Assembly (NCBI GenBank): GCA_021732445.1 | Contig: JAKFUZ010000009.1 | Coordinates: 124,001 to 188,000 of the forward strand | Reading direction: 5' to 3' | From: Sphingomonas sp. | GTDB taxonomy: Bacteria; Pseudomonadota; Alphaproteobacteria; Sphingomonadales; Sphingomonadaceae | Length of the DNA stretch: 64,000 bases | Part shown: piece after piece, positions 1-8,588 of the stretch | Numbering within the stretch: position 1 is the first letter of the stretch | How the letters are laid out: the number at the start of each line of letters is the position of its first letter | Position numbers and translations under genes: made by a program | The notes under the pieces: model-generated | The model's database searches: none | What the model saw: only the letters and a program-made list of their open reading frames with translations | What the model was told of the DNA's origin: nothing

Positions 1-1210
1 GTGCTGAGTCGAAAAACGCGTTCAGTCGGTCATTTGCGGTGGTTTGCCGGGTAAAGTCCACGCCGCCCAGCACAATGTGCTCAACTGGCCCGGTGGTGCC
101 GCGCCAGACCAGGTCAGTTTGGCTGATGAAGTTCTGCCGGGCGGTCGTGTCGAAATACCCTTCGACGCCGACGGTGCGGGCCGCGCCCGTGCCGGTGACC
201 GATGTGGCCGTGAAAATGTTGCGGTAGAATTTGTCGTAATTGCCATAGAGCAGCCGGCTGTTGACGTGCAGGCTGCTGGTCAGGTCGTGATCCAGGCCGG
301 CGCGCACGACATGCGCCTGAAAGCCCGCGCGGTTCACCCCGTCCACGCCGAAAAACGTGTCGCGAAAGCCCAGCAGCGGGCCAGCGCCGTCAGACGGTAT
401 GCCGCGATCAACCACCCGGCGGTCGTCGTCAAATTCATAGCCCAGCGTGAAGCGTGTCCGGCTGCCATCGGCCAGGGTGACGGTAGGGTTTAGCGCGGTC
501 ACGCGGCCGCCAAACCGGTCGCGGTGGCTGGCCAGTTCCTCATGCACTGCATTGAGCCTCACGGCAGCGGCCGGCGACAATTTCACATTGGCATCGCCAT
601 CCACATACCAGGCGCCGAAACTGTTGGCAGAGGCCGATGCGGTGCCAAAATTGGCCAGCTCGGCCTGCTTGGTCACGCGGTTGATAACGCCGCCGCCGCC
701 ACCGCGCCCAAAGCTCAGCGCATTTGGCCCGCGCAGCACGTCAACGCGCTCCAGATTGTAGAGCGGGCGATAATATTGCACATCATCGCGCAGCCCATCG
801 ACGAAGAAATCGGCGGTCGAGGCGTTCCCGCGCAGCACAATCTGGTCGCGATGGCCTTCCCCTTGCGAATTGGTGGCGCCGGGCACGGCACGGAGCAAAT
901 CGGCAATCGAGCGCAGGCCCTGATCGTCGATCTGCGCGCGCGAAATGCTGCTCACCGATTGCGGAATGTCGCGCAATTTGGTTGGCGTGCGGGTGGCCGA
1001 GCTGGTTTGGCCGGCGTCATATTCTTCGCGCGCGCCCGTCACGATGATGTCGGCGCGACGGTCGGCATCGTCGGCCGGCGCGGAATCGGCGCTGGCGCCC
1101 GTCAAAGGGGCTGCGGCTGGCTGCCCGACAGACGCCGGCGCCGCGCCCCGTGCCGCGACGGGGGTAATGATAATCGCGCAGGACAGGGCGGTAACAATCG
1201 AACGTCGCAT
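1..1210 (-). CDS. TonB-dependent siderophore-type receptor, 3' end outside window
   Basis: Outer-membrane receptor that would import a ferric chelate or similar ligand using TonB energy. The reading frame stays open from a start at 1210 to the window edge, so only about 403 N-terminal residues are visible. It begins with a signal peptide (MRRSIVTALSCAIIITPVAA), then a TonB-box-like DIIVTG and a plug domain containing RDIPQSVSSI, DDVQYYRPLYN and the typical VLRGPNALSFGRGGGGGVINRV stretch. The start has a good AAGGAG Shine-Dalgarno sequence. The plug wording is closest to the FhuA/FpvA siderophore class (TIGR01783-like). The substrate cannot be told. Upstream DNA carries repeated CGCAATAG words that could be an iron-responsive operator. 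Confidence 0.9.
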   Translation of the reverse strand, partial: MRRSIVTALSCAIIITPVAARGAAPASVGQPAAAPLTGASADSAPADDADRRADIIVTGAREEYDAGQTSSATRTPTKLRDIPQSVSSISRAQIDDQGLRSIADLLRAVPGATNSQGEGHRDQIVLRGNASTADFFVDGLRDDVQYYRPLYNLERVDVLRGPNALSFGRGGGGGVINRVTKQAELANFGTASASANSFGAWYVDGDANVKLSPAAAVRLNAVHEELASHRDRFGGRVTALNPTVTLADGSRTRFTLGYEFDDDRRVVDRGIPSDGAGPLLGFRDTFFGVDGVNRAGFQAHVVRAGLDHDLTSSLHVNSRLLYGNYDKFYRNIFTATSVTGTGAARTVGVEGYFDTTARQNFISQTDLVWRGTTGPVEHIVLGGVDFTRQTTANDRLNAFFDSA

Positions 1211-1290
1211 CAACTTCTCCTTGCGGAGTCAGCTATTGCGAATCACTTTCACTGTCAACGCTATTGCGACTTACTCGCATCTATTGCGCG
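1211..1290 (-). promoter_or_regulatory. candidate promoter/operator of the TonB receptor with CGCAATAG repeats
   Basis: Read on the minus strand, three copies of CGCAATAG occur in about 50 bases before the receptor start, two of them preceded by T (TCGCAATAGC). A TTGACA hexamer (1250-1255) lies between them. The neighbourhood of the last copy (TTGCGAATCACTTTC on the plus strand, from 1235) resembles half of a Fur-type box. The upstream copies overlap the end of the ribbon-helix-helix gene. Iron control is inferred only from this and from the receptor type. Confidence 0.35.
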
Positions 1291-1530
1291 TTCGAACAGC
1301 CACACCCGCGTCGCGCTCGCCAGGTTGGAGGGGTTGGCGGCCATGATCCGCTGCGCATCGATTGCCGCGACCACTGCATTGATCGGCATGTCAAGCGCGC
1401 CTGCCGCGCGCTCCAGCGCCTCCCAGAATACCGGCTCAAGGCTAAGCGATGTCGGGTGCCCCGCAATCGTGAGCGAGCGCTTTACCGGGCCGGCGAACCC
1501 CCCGGCCGCGGGGCTGATCGACGCGCTCAT
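1261..1530 (-). CDS. ribbon-helix-helix domain protein (RHH_4-like)
   Basis: Small 89-residue protein. The stretch [20 protein letters not shown] followed by a helix-turn-helix-like [16 protein letters not shown] matches the alphaproteobacterial RHH_4 family (aryl-sulphate sulphotransferase-like RHH), thought to bind DNA. Its start overlaps the cobT stop by four bases (ATGA), so it is probably translated with cobT. The family is widespread and usually uncharacterised. No target can be assigned. Confidence 0.75.
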   Translation of the reverse strand: MSASISPAAGGFAGPVKRSLTIAGHPTSLSLEPVFWEALERAAGALDMPINAVVAAIDAQRIMAANPSNLASATRVWLFERAIDASKSQ

Positions 1531-3353
1531 GCCGCATCAAATAGGCGCGCAAGTTGCTCGATCATCGTGCCGCCAAGCTGCTCTGCGTCCATGATCGTTA
1601 CGGCGCGGGCATAATAGCGCGTCACGTCATGGCCAATGCCGATGGCGCACAGCTCCACCGGCGAGCGCGTCTCGATCCACCCGATCACCTGGCGCAGATG
1701 CCGTTCCAGATAGCTGCCTGAATTGACCGAGAGGGTGGAATCATCAACCGGCGCGCCGTCCGATATCACCATCAGGATGCGGCGATCCTCGCGCCGGGCG
1801 ATCAGCCGGCTGTGCGCCCACATCAGCGCCTCGCCGTCGATATTTTCCTTTAGCAACCCTTCGCGCATCATTAGCCCGAGCGAGGTTTTGGCGCGCCGCC
1901 ACGGCTCGTCGGCCTGTTTGTAAACGATGTGGCGGATGTCGTTGAGCCGCCCCGGCTGCGGCGGGCGGCCAGCGGCGAGCCAGCTTTCGCGTGCCTGCCC
2001 GCCTTTCCAGGCGCGCGTCGTAAACCCCAGAATTTCGGTCTTCACCCCGCACCGTTCCAGCGTGCGCGCCAGGATATCGGCGGAAATCGCCGCGATCGAG
2101 ATCGGCCGGCCGCGCATCGAGCCGCTATTGTCGATGAGCAGCGTAACGACCGTATCCTTGAAATCGGTCTCGCGCTCAACCTTGTAGCTGAGCGATTGCA
2201 TGGGGTTGATGATGATGCGCGCCAGGCGCGCCGCGTCGAGCAGCCCCTCGTCCTGGTCGAAATCCCAGCTGCGGTTCTGCTGCGCCATCAGGCGCCGTTG
2301 CAGCCGGTTGGCGAGCTTGGTGACCGCGCCCTGCAAATGCACGAGCTGCTGGTCGAGATAGGATCGCAGCCGCGCCAGTTCTTCGGCGTCGCAAAGCTCG
2401 GTTGCGGCGACCACCTCATCGAACTGCGTGGTCCATAATTTATAGTCGAACTGGCCGGTCAGGTCACCAAATGGCCGGTTTGGGCGCACTGGCAGCATAG
2501 CGTCATCGCCCGCGTCGCCGGGCTCGCCATCGGCCTCGTCGAACGACTCTTCCTGGCTCTGGGTGCCGTCACCGTCCTGCTGGTCGGCGTCGGTCGTCTG
2601 GCCGCGCTGCTCGATCTGGCCGTCGCCCTGCTCGCCTGACTGGTCGCTGTCGTCGCCCTGGTCTTGCTGCTCGTCGGTGCCTTCGTCGTCATTGCCGCCC
2701 TTATCGGCCTCATCGGGCAGCAGATCGCCCTCAACGAGATCGAGATCGCGCAGCAATTTCATCGCCAGATGCGCAAAACCCGCCTGATCGTCGATCGCCA
2801 GGCCCAGCGCGTCGAGGTCGCCGCCCGCGCGCTCCTCAATCCAGTCACGCACCATTGCCAGCCCGGCGCCGGCCGTATCAGGGACCGCACGGCCGGTCAG
2901 CCGCTCGCGCACCAGGAGCGACACGGCGGTAGACAATGGCACTTCGTCGCGGCTGCGCGCGCGCGTGATGGGGTCGGCGCGCAACCGGGTTTCCAGCGCA
3001 CGGTCGAGATTGGCACAGACGCCGGCATAGCCACGCGAGCCGAGCGCCTCGACGCGAGCGCCCTCCACCGCGTCAAACACCGCGCGCGCCACCGCCTCGG
3101 CGGGTGCTGTCTTCAGGTGCAGCGCGACATTGTGGTGCTTGAGCCGAAGCGCAAAACCATCGGCAAAGCCGCGCGCCTCGGCGACCTGATCGGCAGGCAG
3201 GCCGCGCGCGGGCATTGGCACCTTGATGTGCTTGCCTGACTGCACAGGCGCGTCGGCGGTATAGGCAAGCTCCACCTCGGGCTCGTCTGCGAGCACGCGC
3301 GCGGTGCCGCCAAGCACGGCCTTGAAGCGATCGAGCGGGGTTTCGGTGGACAT
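1527..3353 (-). CDS. cobT: cobaltochelatase subunit CobT
   Basis: CobT works with CobS (AAA+ ATPase) and the large subunit CobN to insert cobalt into hydrogenobyrinate a,c-diamide in aerobic cobalamin synthesis. The 608-residue protein has a helical N-terminal part, a very acidic Asp/Glu/Gln-rich linker at about residues 210-285, and a C-terminal von Willebrand A-like domain with the metal-site motif [10 protein letters not shown] at about 408-417. Length and layout fit CobT. The gene is separated from cobS by a CHRD gene on the opposite strand, so the two are not a simple operon. No cobN is present in the window, so a complete chelatase depends on genes elsewhere. Confidence 0.93.
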   Translation of the reverse strand: MSTETPLDRFKAVLGGTARVLADEPEVELAYTADAPVQSGKHIKVPMPARGLPADQVAEARGFADGFALRLKHHNVALHLKTAPAEAVARAVFDAVEGARVEALGSRGYAGVCANLDRALETRLRADPITRARSRDEVPLSTAVSLLVRERLTGRAVPDTAGAGLAMVRDWIEERAGGDLDALGLAIDDQAGFAHLAMKLLRDLDLVEGDLLPDEADKGGNDDEGTDEQQDQGDDSDQSGEQGDGQIEQRGQTTDADQQDGDGTQSQEESFDEADGEPGDAGDDAMLPVRPNRPFGDLTGQFDYKLWTTQFDEVVAATELCDAEELARLRSYLDQQLVHLQGAVTKLANRLQRRLMAQQNRSWDFDQDEGLLDAARLARIIINPMQSLSYKVERETDFKDTVVTLLIDNSGSMRGRPISIAAISADILARTLERCGVKTEILGFTTRAWKGGQARESWLAAGRPPQPGRLNDIRHIVYKQADEPWRRAKTSLGLMMREGLLKENIDGEALMWAHSRLIARREDRRILMVISDGAPVDDSTLSVNSGSYLERHLRQVIGWIETRSPVELCAIGIGHDVTRYYARAVTIMDAEQLGGTMIEQLARLFDAA

Positions 3354-3468
3354 CGTTAGGCCCCTCTTATCGGCGAGCCAGCCGCCATGGAAAGGGCAAT
3401 GTTACATAAATGCTTGGCTTGTGCGAAACAACGCGTAGCATCGCTGGTTGTTGCCGGAGGAGAATGTC

Positions 3469-4005
3469 ATGAAACCGTTGTCAAAGCTTGTCGCCGCAGC
3501 GCTGGTGCTGGCGGCACTTCCCACCGCGGCGCAGGCGCGCATGGCGGTGTATCTGGCGGAGCTGAGCGGCAACTCGGCGTCGGCGCATACCGGCTCCAAG
3601 GCGACCGCGACTGCCGATATCACGATTGATCCGGACGCGCAGACGGTTGCCATCCGGGTGCGGGTTGCAGGCATTCCGCTTGCCGGCTTGTGGGACACGC
3701 TGGTGGCGGCGCCTATCGGCCCAATTCATCTCCACCAATATGCCGGAACCGACCTCGCTGATCCCAATGCGTCGGTCCTCGCTTTTCCCGTGCCGTTTGG
3801 CGCAAGCTATGCGGCAACGGCCAATGGCTTTTCGGTTGATACCGGGCCGCAGCCATTTGCTGAAGGCATGGCCAGGCTTGGCTCAACTGCCAGTTTCGAG
3901 CAGCTTGTGTCGGCGCTCGACCGCGGCGTCATCGTCGTGAATATTCATACCGACGCTTTTAACGCGGGCGAAATCAGTGGCCCGGCGATGCCCGCCAAGC
4001 ACTGA
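3469..4005 (+). CDS. CHRD-domain secreted protein
   Basis: A 178-residue protein with a clear signal peptide (MKPLSKLVAAALVLAALPTAAQA) and one CHRD domain (chordin repeat), ending in the typical VVNIHTDAFNAGEISG stretch. CHRD proteins are usually periplasmic or secreted and their function is not established. I place the start at 3469 because GGAGGAG lies just upstream; an in-frame TTG exists 21 bases earlier. It sits alone on the plus strand between cobT and cobS and converges on cobS. Nothing links it to cobalamin synthesis beyond position. Confidence 0.85.
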   Translation: MKPLSKLVAAALVLAALPTAAQARMAVYLAELSGNSASAHTGSKATATADITIDPDAQTVAIRVRVAGIPLAGLWDTLVAAPIGPIHLHQYAGTDLADPNASVLAFPVPFGASYAATANGFSVDTGPQPFAEGMARLGSTASFEQLVSALDRGVIVVNIHTDAFNAGEISGPAMPAKH

Positions 4006-4016
4006 ACCTGTGGCGG

Positions 4017-4034
4017 GCGGGCGCTGTTGCCCGC
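4017..4034. terminator. GC hairpin between convergent CHRD gene and cobS
   Basis: GCGGGC and GCCCGC pair around a six-base loop exactly between the two convergent stop codons. There is no clear T run on either side, so termination is uncertain. Confidence 0.3.
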
Positions 4035-5042
4035 TCAGCCTGCCTTCCCCACCACGCTTTCGGGCAAATCCTTGCCGAAAACGCGCTGGTAATATTCCGC
4101 GACCAGCGCCCGCTCCGCCTCATCGCACTTGTTGAGGAACGACAGCCGGAACGCAAAGCCGACGTCGCCGAAGATGAGCGCATTCTGCGCCCAGGTAATC
4201 ACGGTGCGCGGCGACATGACGGTTGATATATCGCCGCCAATAAAGCCCTTGCGCGTCAAATCCGCCACGCGAACCATGTTGGCCACGGTTTCCTTGCCCT
4301 TGGGCTGGTCATATTCCCCCGATTTGGCGAGCACGATCTGCGCCTCGACGGCGGCCGGCAGATAGTTGAGCGTGACGACGATGTTCCAGCGGTCCATCTG
4401 GCCCTGGTTGATGGCCTGCGTGCCGTGATACAGCCCGCTGGTATCCCCCAGCCCCACCGTGTTGGCGGTTGAAAACAGACGAAACCAGGGGTTGGGCCGG
4501 ATGACCCGGTTCTGGTCGAGCAGCGTCAGCTTGCCTTCGGTTTCCAGCACGCGCTGGATGACGAACATCACATCGGGCCGTCCGGCATCATATTCGTCAA
4601 ACACCAGGGCGGTTGGGGTCTGGAGCGCCCAGGGCAGCAGACCCTCGCGAAACTCGGTCACCTGCTGGCCATCGCGCAGCACGATTGCATCGCGACCCAC
4701 CAGATCGATGCGGCTGATATGCGCGTCGAGGTTGATGCGGATGCATGGCCATTTGAGGCGCGCCGCGACCTGTTCGATATGCGTTGATTTGCCGGTGCCG
4801 TGATAGCCCTGCACCATCACGCGGCGATTATGCGCAAAACCGGCGAGAATGGCGAGCGTGGTGTCCGCGTCGAACACATAGGCCGGGTCAAGATCGGGCA
4901 CGCGCTCATCGGCCTCGCTGAAGGCCGGGCAGGTCATGTCGGTATCGATGCCGAACAGCTCGCGTATCCTCACGATCTTGTCGGGCGCTTCGAGAATGGT
5001 GGTCTCGCGGCTGTCGGGCTGGGTGTTGGGGATATCGGTCAT
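4035..5042 (-). CDS. cobS: cobaltochelatase subunit CobS (AAA+ ATPase)
   Basis: ATPase component of the aerobic cobaltochelatase. The 335-residue protein has a Walker A motif GYHGTGKST at about residues 79-87, a Walker B-like ALVFDEYD at about 145-152, and the CobS-typical [14 protein letters not shown] stretch. The N-terminus carries the [11 protein letters not shown] segment usual in this family. It faces the CHRD gene tail to tail and lies on the same strand as cobT 1.5 kb away. The J-domain gene and bolA further on are frequent companions of cobS/cobT in alphaproteobacteria, which supports the call. Confidence 0.95.
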   Translation of the reverse strand: MTDIPNTQPDSRETTILEAPDKIVRIRELFGIDTDMTCPAFSEADERVPDLDPAYVFDADTTLAILAGFAHNRRVMVQGYHGTGKSTHIEQVAARLKWPCIRINLDAHISRIDLVGRDAIVLRDGQQVTEFREGLLPWALQTPTALVFDEYDAGRPDVMFVIQRVLETEGKLTLLDQNRVIRPNPWFRLFSTANTVGLGDTSGLYHGTQAINQGQMDRWNIVVTLNYLPAAVEAQIVLAKSGEYDQPKGKETVANMVRVADLTRKGFIGGDISTVMSPRTVITWAQNALIFGDVGFAFRLSFLNKCDEAERALVAEYYQRVFGKDLPESVVGKAG

Positions 5043-5103
5043 GATACTGGCTGCCGTTTCGCGTTGCTTGCACGATGGTCAGTGCGAAGCTATTGCGCCC
5101 GCG

Positions 5104-5829
5104 TCAACCCGCATTGGCCTTTTCAGGCAGCGGGAACAGGGTCGTGAACCAGTGCGCGACCGCGCGGCTGCCCTCAATCCGCAGCGCGCCGGAGGACAGG
5201 GCATCAGCGATTGGCACACCCGCATAGAGTATCCCCGCCAGCACCACCGCGTCGCCCGCGAGCAGCAGGTCGGGGTTGCTGGCCTCCTCCCGCGACACGG
5301 CAAGCGCGCCATCTCCCAACCGCGCGACAAACGTTTCGCCGCGCATCTCAAAGCCGATTGTCGCGCGCGCCGCGCCCAGTTTTTCGGCCGAGAACATCGT
5401 GCGCAGCGACAGCATCAGCGATGCCGCGCTGAGCGGCAGGGCCGGGTCATGCGCGGGTGAGCGGGCCGCCCACCGGCCCAGCGCCTGGATGGCGGCCTCC
5501 GCTTCATAACCCCAGTCGCTAAGTTCATAGAGCTGCGCCGAAACCGGCGGCGGGGCCTTGCGCCGCTGGACAATGCCCGATGCCTCAAGCGCCTCAAGCC
5601 GCTGGGTCAGCACGTTGGCGCTGATGCCGGGAAGGCCCGTCCGCAACTCGTTGAACCGCCGTCCGCCGAACATCAGTTCGCGCACCACGAGCAACGCCCA
5701 GCGGTCGCCGATCAGTTCAAGCGCATGGGCGGTGCCGCAAGCATCATCATATCGGCGCTTTTCGGCGGATTCAGCAACTTTGGTTGTTTTTACTAACTTC
5801 ACGGTTGCAAAAATTAACCAATCCTTCAT
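5104..5829 (-). CDS. HxlR-family transcriptional regulator with C-terminal SCP2-like domain
   Basis: The N-terminal part is a winged-helix HxlR domain (CGTAHALELIGDRWALLVVR, then FNELRTGLPGISANVLTQRL). The C-terminal half, with ALAVSREEASNPDLLLAGDA and GALRIEGS, looks like an SCP2/alkyl-sulphatase-like ligand pocket. This two-domain form recurs in actinobacteria and sphingomonads. The start is uncertain. The ATG at 5829 has no Shine-Dalgarno sequence and lies between a TTGACA and a TAATTT that look like a promoter, which would favour the GTG at 5802. It is divergent from the VOC/DUF1428 cassette and probably controls it, as HxlR genes often control their divergent neighbour. Confidence 0.82.
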   Translation of the reverse strand: MKDWLIFATVKLVKTTKVAESAEKRRYDDACGTAHALELIGDRWALLVVRELMFGGRRFNELRTGLPGISANVLTQRLEALEASGIVQRRKAPPPVSAQLYELSDWGYEAEAAIQALGRWAARSPAHDPALPLSAASLMLSLRTMFSAEKLGAARATIGFEMRGETFVARLGDGALAVSREEASNPDLLLAGDAVVLAGILYAGVPIADALSSGALRIEGSRAVAHWFTTLFPLPEKANAG

Positions 5830-5838
5830 TCTTGTCAA
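5811..5838 (-). promoter_or_regulatory. candidate promoter of the HxlR gene
   Basis: On the minus strand TTGACA (5833-5838) is followed after 16 bases by TAATTT (5811-5816), in an AT-rich island. A near-palindrome GTTAGTAAAAACAAC lies just downstream (about 5784-5798) and could be an autoregulatory site. If this is the promoter, translation cannot start at 5829. Confidence 0.45.
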
Positions 5839-5873
5839 CAAACGACTCGGGGCAAAGGGGGGGGTAATGCGCT

Positions 5874-6296
5874 GTGGCAACTGAAAATCCGCAAGGGCCA
5901 GCAACCGGGCTTACGCCGCACCTGCAGATTGGCGACAGCAGGGCCGCCGAGGCGATTGATTTTTACGTGGCCGCCTTTGGCGCGACCGAAATGGTGCGGC
6001 AGGTCGCCGAAGATGGCGTCCGGCTGATGCACGCCCATCTGCACGTCAATGGCGCATCGCTGATGCTGCATGACGAGTTTCCTGAATATGTCTCCGAGGC
6101 CGAGGCCGATGGCGGTTCGCCGCGCGGGGTGACGCTGCATTTGCAGGTCGACGATGCCGATGCATGGTTCGCCCGCGCCGTTGCCGCCGGCGCGACCGTC
6201 AGCATGCCGCTTGCCGACATGTTCTGGGGCGATCGCTATGGGCAAGTGAAGGACCCGTTCGGCCACAAATGGTCGATCGCATCCACCAAAAGCTAG
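5874..6296 (+). CDS. VOC-family (glyoxalase/PhnB-like) protein
   Basis: A 140-residue single-domain vicinal-oxygen-chelate protein of the PhnB/YdcJ-like type: LTPHLQIGDSRAAEAIDFYV near the start, DEFPEY in the middle and WGDRYGQVKDPFGHKWSIAS at the end. Many relatives bind or modify small molecules, and no substrate can be assigned. It starts with GTG at 5874, is divergent from the HxlR gene, and heads a run of four small co-directional genes. Confidence 0.85.
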   Translation: MATENPQGPATGLTPHLQIGDSRAAEAIDFYVAAFGATEMVRQVAEDGVRLMHAHLHVNGASLMLHDEFPEYVSEAEADGGSPRGVTLHLQVDDADAWFARAVAAGATVSMPLADMFWGDRYGQVKDPFGHKWSIASTKS

Positions 6297-6306
6297 GGGG
6301 CGGGCA

Positions 6307-6666
6307 ATGCCCTATATCGACGGTTTCATCATTCCGGTGCCGCGTGACAACCGTCAGGCGTATCTTGAGCTTTGCGCAAAAGTGCACCCCATTTTTCTGG
6401 CGGCGGGCGCGACGCGGATCATGGAAGCGGTGGGGGACGACCTGCCGGCGGGCAAGAACAATGATTTTCGCACCGCGGCAATCGCCGAGGCGGACGAGGA
6501 AATTTTCTTCTCGTGGATCGAATGGCCCGACAAGGCGACGCGGGATGCCGGAACCGCCAAGGTTATGGCCGACCCCGCGCTGGATGGCGATGCGACAATT
6601 CCCTTTGCCGGTGCGCGCATGATTTTTGGCGGATTCGTGCCGCTGATCGACACCGCCGACCAATGA
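6307..6666 (+). CDS. DUF1428 family protein
   Basis: A 119-residue protein with the whole-length pattern of DUF1428: MPYIDGFIIPVPRDNRQAY at the start, EAVGDDLPAGK, FSWIEWPDKATRDAG and the C-terminal RMIFGGF. The family forms a ferredoxin-like dimeric alpha-beta barrel and has no known reaction. It lies 10 bases after the VOC gene and 50 bases before the next VOC gene, so it is probably co-transcribed. DUF1428 genes are often found with glyoxalase-like genes. Confidence 0.9.
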   Translation: MPYIDGFIIPVPRDNRQAYLELCAKVHPIFLAAGATRIMEAVGDDLPAGKNNDFRTAAIAEADEEIFFSWIEWPDKATRDAGTAKVMADPALDGDATIPFAGARMIFGGFVPLIDTADQ

Positions 6667-6716
6667 CGCGCGGCGGACGGCCGCCATATCCACCCCTGGC
6701 AAGACGGAGCCTGACG

Positions 6717-7502
6717 ATGGCCAACCCGCATGGCAGCTTCATCTGGTATGAACTGATGTCCCCCGACGTTTCTGGCGCGCGCGCGTTTTACGAGCCGTTG
6801 ATCGGCTGGCGCATCGGCGACAGGCCGCAAGGGCCGATCGACTACCGGATGATTGCCGCGCCCGATGGCAATGTCGGTGGTGCGCTTGAGCTGTCGCGCG
6901 AGATGATGGACCATGGCGCGCAGCCGATCTGGGTGGGCTATATCTGTGTCGACGATGTTGACGCGACGATGGCGGCAATCGTCGCGGAGGGCGGCGCCAA
7001 GTTCATGGCGAATGACGTGCCCGGCGTCGGCCGGATCGCGCTGATGGCGGACCCGTGGGGTGCCCTGTTTTACGTGATGAAGCCCATGCCGCCCGCCGAT
7101 GGTGCCGATGCGGGCAGCACCGCTTTTGCGCCCGAAATTGTTGGCCACTGCGCGTGGAACGAGCTTGCAACCGACGATGCCCCCGCCGCGCTTGCCTTTT
7201 ATGGCAAGCATTTCGGCTGGGAGGCGGGCCGCGCCATGACCATGGGAGACATTGGCGTCTATCAGATGATGACTCATCACGGCGTGGAGATTGGCGCAGT
7301 GATGAACCGCCTGCCCGGCGGTCCGCCGGCGATGTGGAACCATTATTGGCACGTCGCCAATATCGACGCCACGCCTGAGCAAATCACGGCGGGCGGCGGG
7401 CAGGTCGTGCATGGACCGGCCGAAGTGCCCGGCGGTTCCGCCATCGTCATGGGCATCGACCCTCAGGGCGCGATGTTTGCGCTGGTCGGGCCGCACCTGT
7501 GA
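6717..7502 (+). CDS. double-VOC-domain protein
   Basis: A 261-residue protein with two tandem vicinal-oxygen-chelate domains. The first runs from GSFIWYELMSPDVSGARAFY to ADPWGALFYVMKP and the second from HCAWNELATDDAPAALAFYG to DPQGAMFALV. The pattern fits the CFP30B/27-kDa antigen-like VOC group. The start at 6717 is chosen because the protein family begins at this Met (preceded by ACGGAG); the open frame extends upstream into the DUF1428 gene. It overlaps the next gene by four bases. Confidence 0.88.
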   Translation: MANPHGSFIWYELMSPDVSGARAFYEPLIGWRIGDRPQGPIDYRMIAAPDGNVGGALELSREMMDHGAQPIWVGYICVDDVDATMAAIVAEGGAKFMANDVPGVGRIALMADPWGALFYVMKPMPPADGADAGSTAFAPEIVGHCAWNELATDDAPAALAFYGKHFGWEAGRAMTMGDIGVYQMMTHHGVEIGAVMNRLPGGPPAMWNHYWHVANIDATPEQITAGGGQVVHGPAEVPGGSAIVMGIDPQGAMFALVGPHL

Positions 7503-7843
7503 CGGATGACGGTTTCGCGCGGGTTGTGGCGCTCGCGTCCGGCCTGCCCGAAGTTGGTCGATCAACGTCCTACGGCACGCCATCGCTCAAGGTTATGGGC
7601 AAAAGCTTTTGTCGGCTGAAGGAGAAGATGGATCGCGTGCTCGTCGTGCACGTGCCGCTTGGCCTCAAAGAGGCGCTGATTGATGCCGAGCCAGATAAGT
7701 ATTTCGAAACGCCGCATTACAGCGGTTGGCCGGCGATGCTGGTGCGCCTTGATAGCGTTGGCGACGAGGAACTTCGTGAGCGCCTGCGCTGTGCCTGGGC
7801 GGTGAAGGCCCCGGCGACGCTGAAGAAGGAGATCGGGGCATGA
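7499..7843 (+). CDS. MmcQ/YjbR family DNA-binding-like protein
   Basis: A 114-residue MmcQ/YjbR-like protein (cyclic-repressor-like double-wing fold): YGTPSLKVMGKSFCRLKEK, then the EALIDAEPDKYFETPHYSGWPAMLVRL segment and a terminal WAVKAPATLKKE. The family fold binds DNA in some members, but most have no known role. It starts with GTG in a GTGA overlap with the double-VOC gene and is the last well-supported gene of this cassette. Confidence 0.88.
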   Translation: MTDDGFARVVALASGLPEVGRSTSYGTPSLKVMGKSFCRLKEKMDRVLVVHVPLGLKEALIDAEPDKYFETPHYSGWPAMLVRLDSVGDEELRERLRCAWAVKAPATLKKEIGA

Positions 7844-7977
7844 AGATCGTGCTTGCCGATGCCGACTATGGCCCGCAGGCGGAAGCCGCGCGCCTCGTTG
7901 CCTGTCGCAAGGCCGGGGCGTGTGTGCCGGGCAGCCAATGGCGTTATGCGAACGCGGCTGAGCCCTTCAGTTGCTGA
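7840..7977 (+). CDS. possible small ORF, 45 residues
   Basis: The ATG overlaps the stop of the MmcQ/YjbR gene in an ATGA, so translation could be coupled. The product MKIVLADADYGPQAEAARLV... ends after 45 residues and runs 34 bases into the convergent J-domain gene. I do not recognise it. It may be the remnant of a longer gene cut by the convergent neighbour, or a chance frame. It is listed only because of the start-stop overlap. Confidence 0.25.
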   Translation: MKIVLADADYGPQAEAARLVACRKAGACVPGSQWRYANAAEPFSC

Positions 7978-8549
7978 TAGGCGGCGATGACCTCTTGCAG
8001 CCGTTTTTCAAAGCTGCGGTCGCCGCCATTCCGGTCGGGGTGGAATTTGCGGACAAGTTCGGCATAGCGTTTGCGCAGGGCACGCCGGTCGGCGTCAGGC
8101 GCAAGCCCAAGTGCGGTGAGCGCGCGCCGATCCGCCTCGGAAAAGGGCCGCCCATCCTTGCGCAACGCTTCGGACCGCTCGCGAAAGCGCGCGCCGATCG
8201 CATCGAGCGGATCGCTGAAATCGGCCCAGGCCGGCGGGCGGTCCGCGCCATTCGCGGCAAAGGCCCGGGTTTCGCGCTCCCAGCCGGCATAGGGGCGCTG
8301 CGCCGCGATGATCTCGTCGGGGGCCATGCCGGCAAAAAAATTGTAGCGGGCGTTGAAGGCGCGCACATGATCGAGGCAAAACCAGCGATAGGGCGCCGGC
8401 TCATCGCGCAGGCGCGGGCCGTCGGCGGGCGGCGCGCGAAATTCGCCCGGCTGGTCGCAGCCCGGCTCCATGCACGCAGCGCCTGTGCCCTGGACGCGGC
8501 CATGGAAGCGCGGCGCGGGCTTGGCTTTTCTTTCACCCTCGTTCGCCAC
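7944..8549 (-). CDS. J-domain (DnaJ-like) protein
   Basis: A 201-residue protein whose C-terminal 60 residues form a J domain with the HPD motif (LVRKFHPDRNGG), preceded by ALGLAPDADRRALRKRYAEL. The N-terminal part includes CMEPGCDQPGEFRAP and RWFCLDHVRAFNARYNFFAGM, with Cys and His residues that could bind zinc. This form, with the J domain at the C-terminus, is a conserved alphaproteobacterial protein commonly near bolA and cobS. It is divergent from bolA with only 39 bases between the starts. It would act as an Hsp70 cochaperone. Confidence 0.85.
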   Translation of the reverse strand: MANEGERKAKPAPRFHGRVQGTGAACMEPGCDQPGEFRAPPADGPRLRDEPAPYRWFCLDHVRAFNARYNFFAGMAPDEIIAAQRPYAGWERETRAFAANGADRPPAWADFSDPLDAIGARFRERSEALRKDGRPFSEADRRALTALGLAPDADRRALRKRYAELVRKFHPDRNGGDRSFEKRLQEVIAAYQQLKGSAAFA

Positions 8550-8588
8550 ATGGCTCCCCGAACTGCCAAATCACGTTATATAGGGCGC

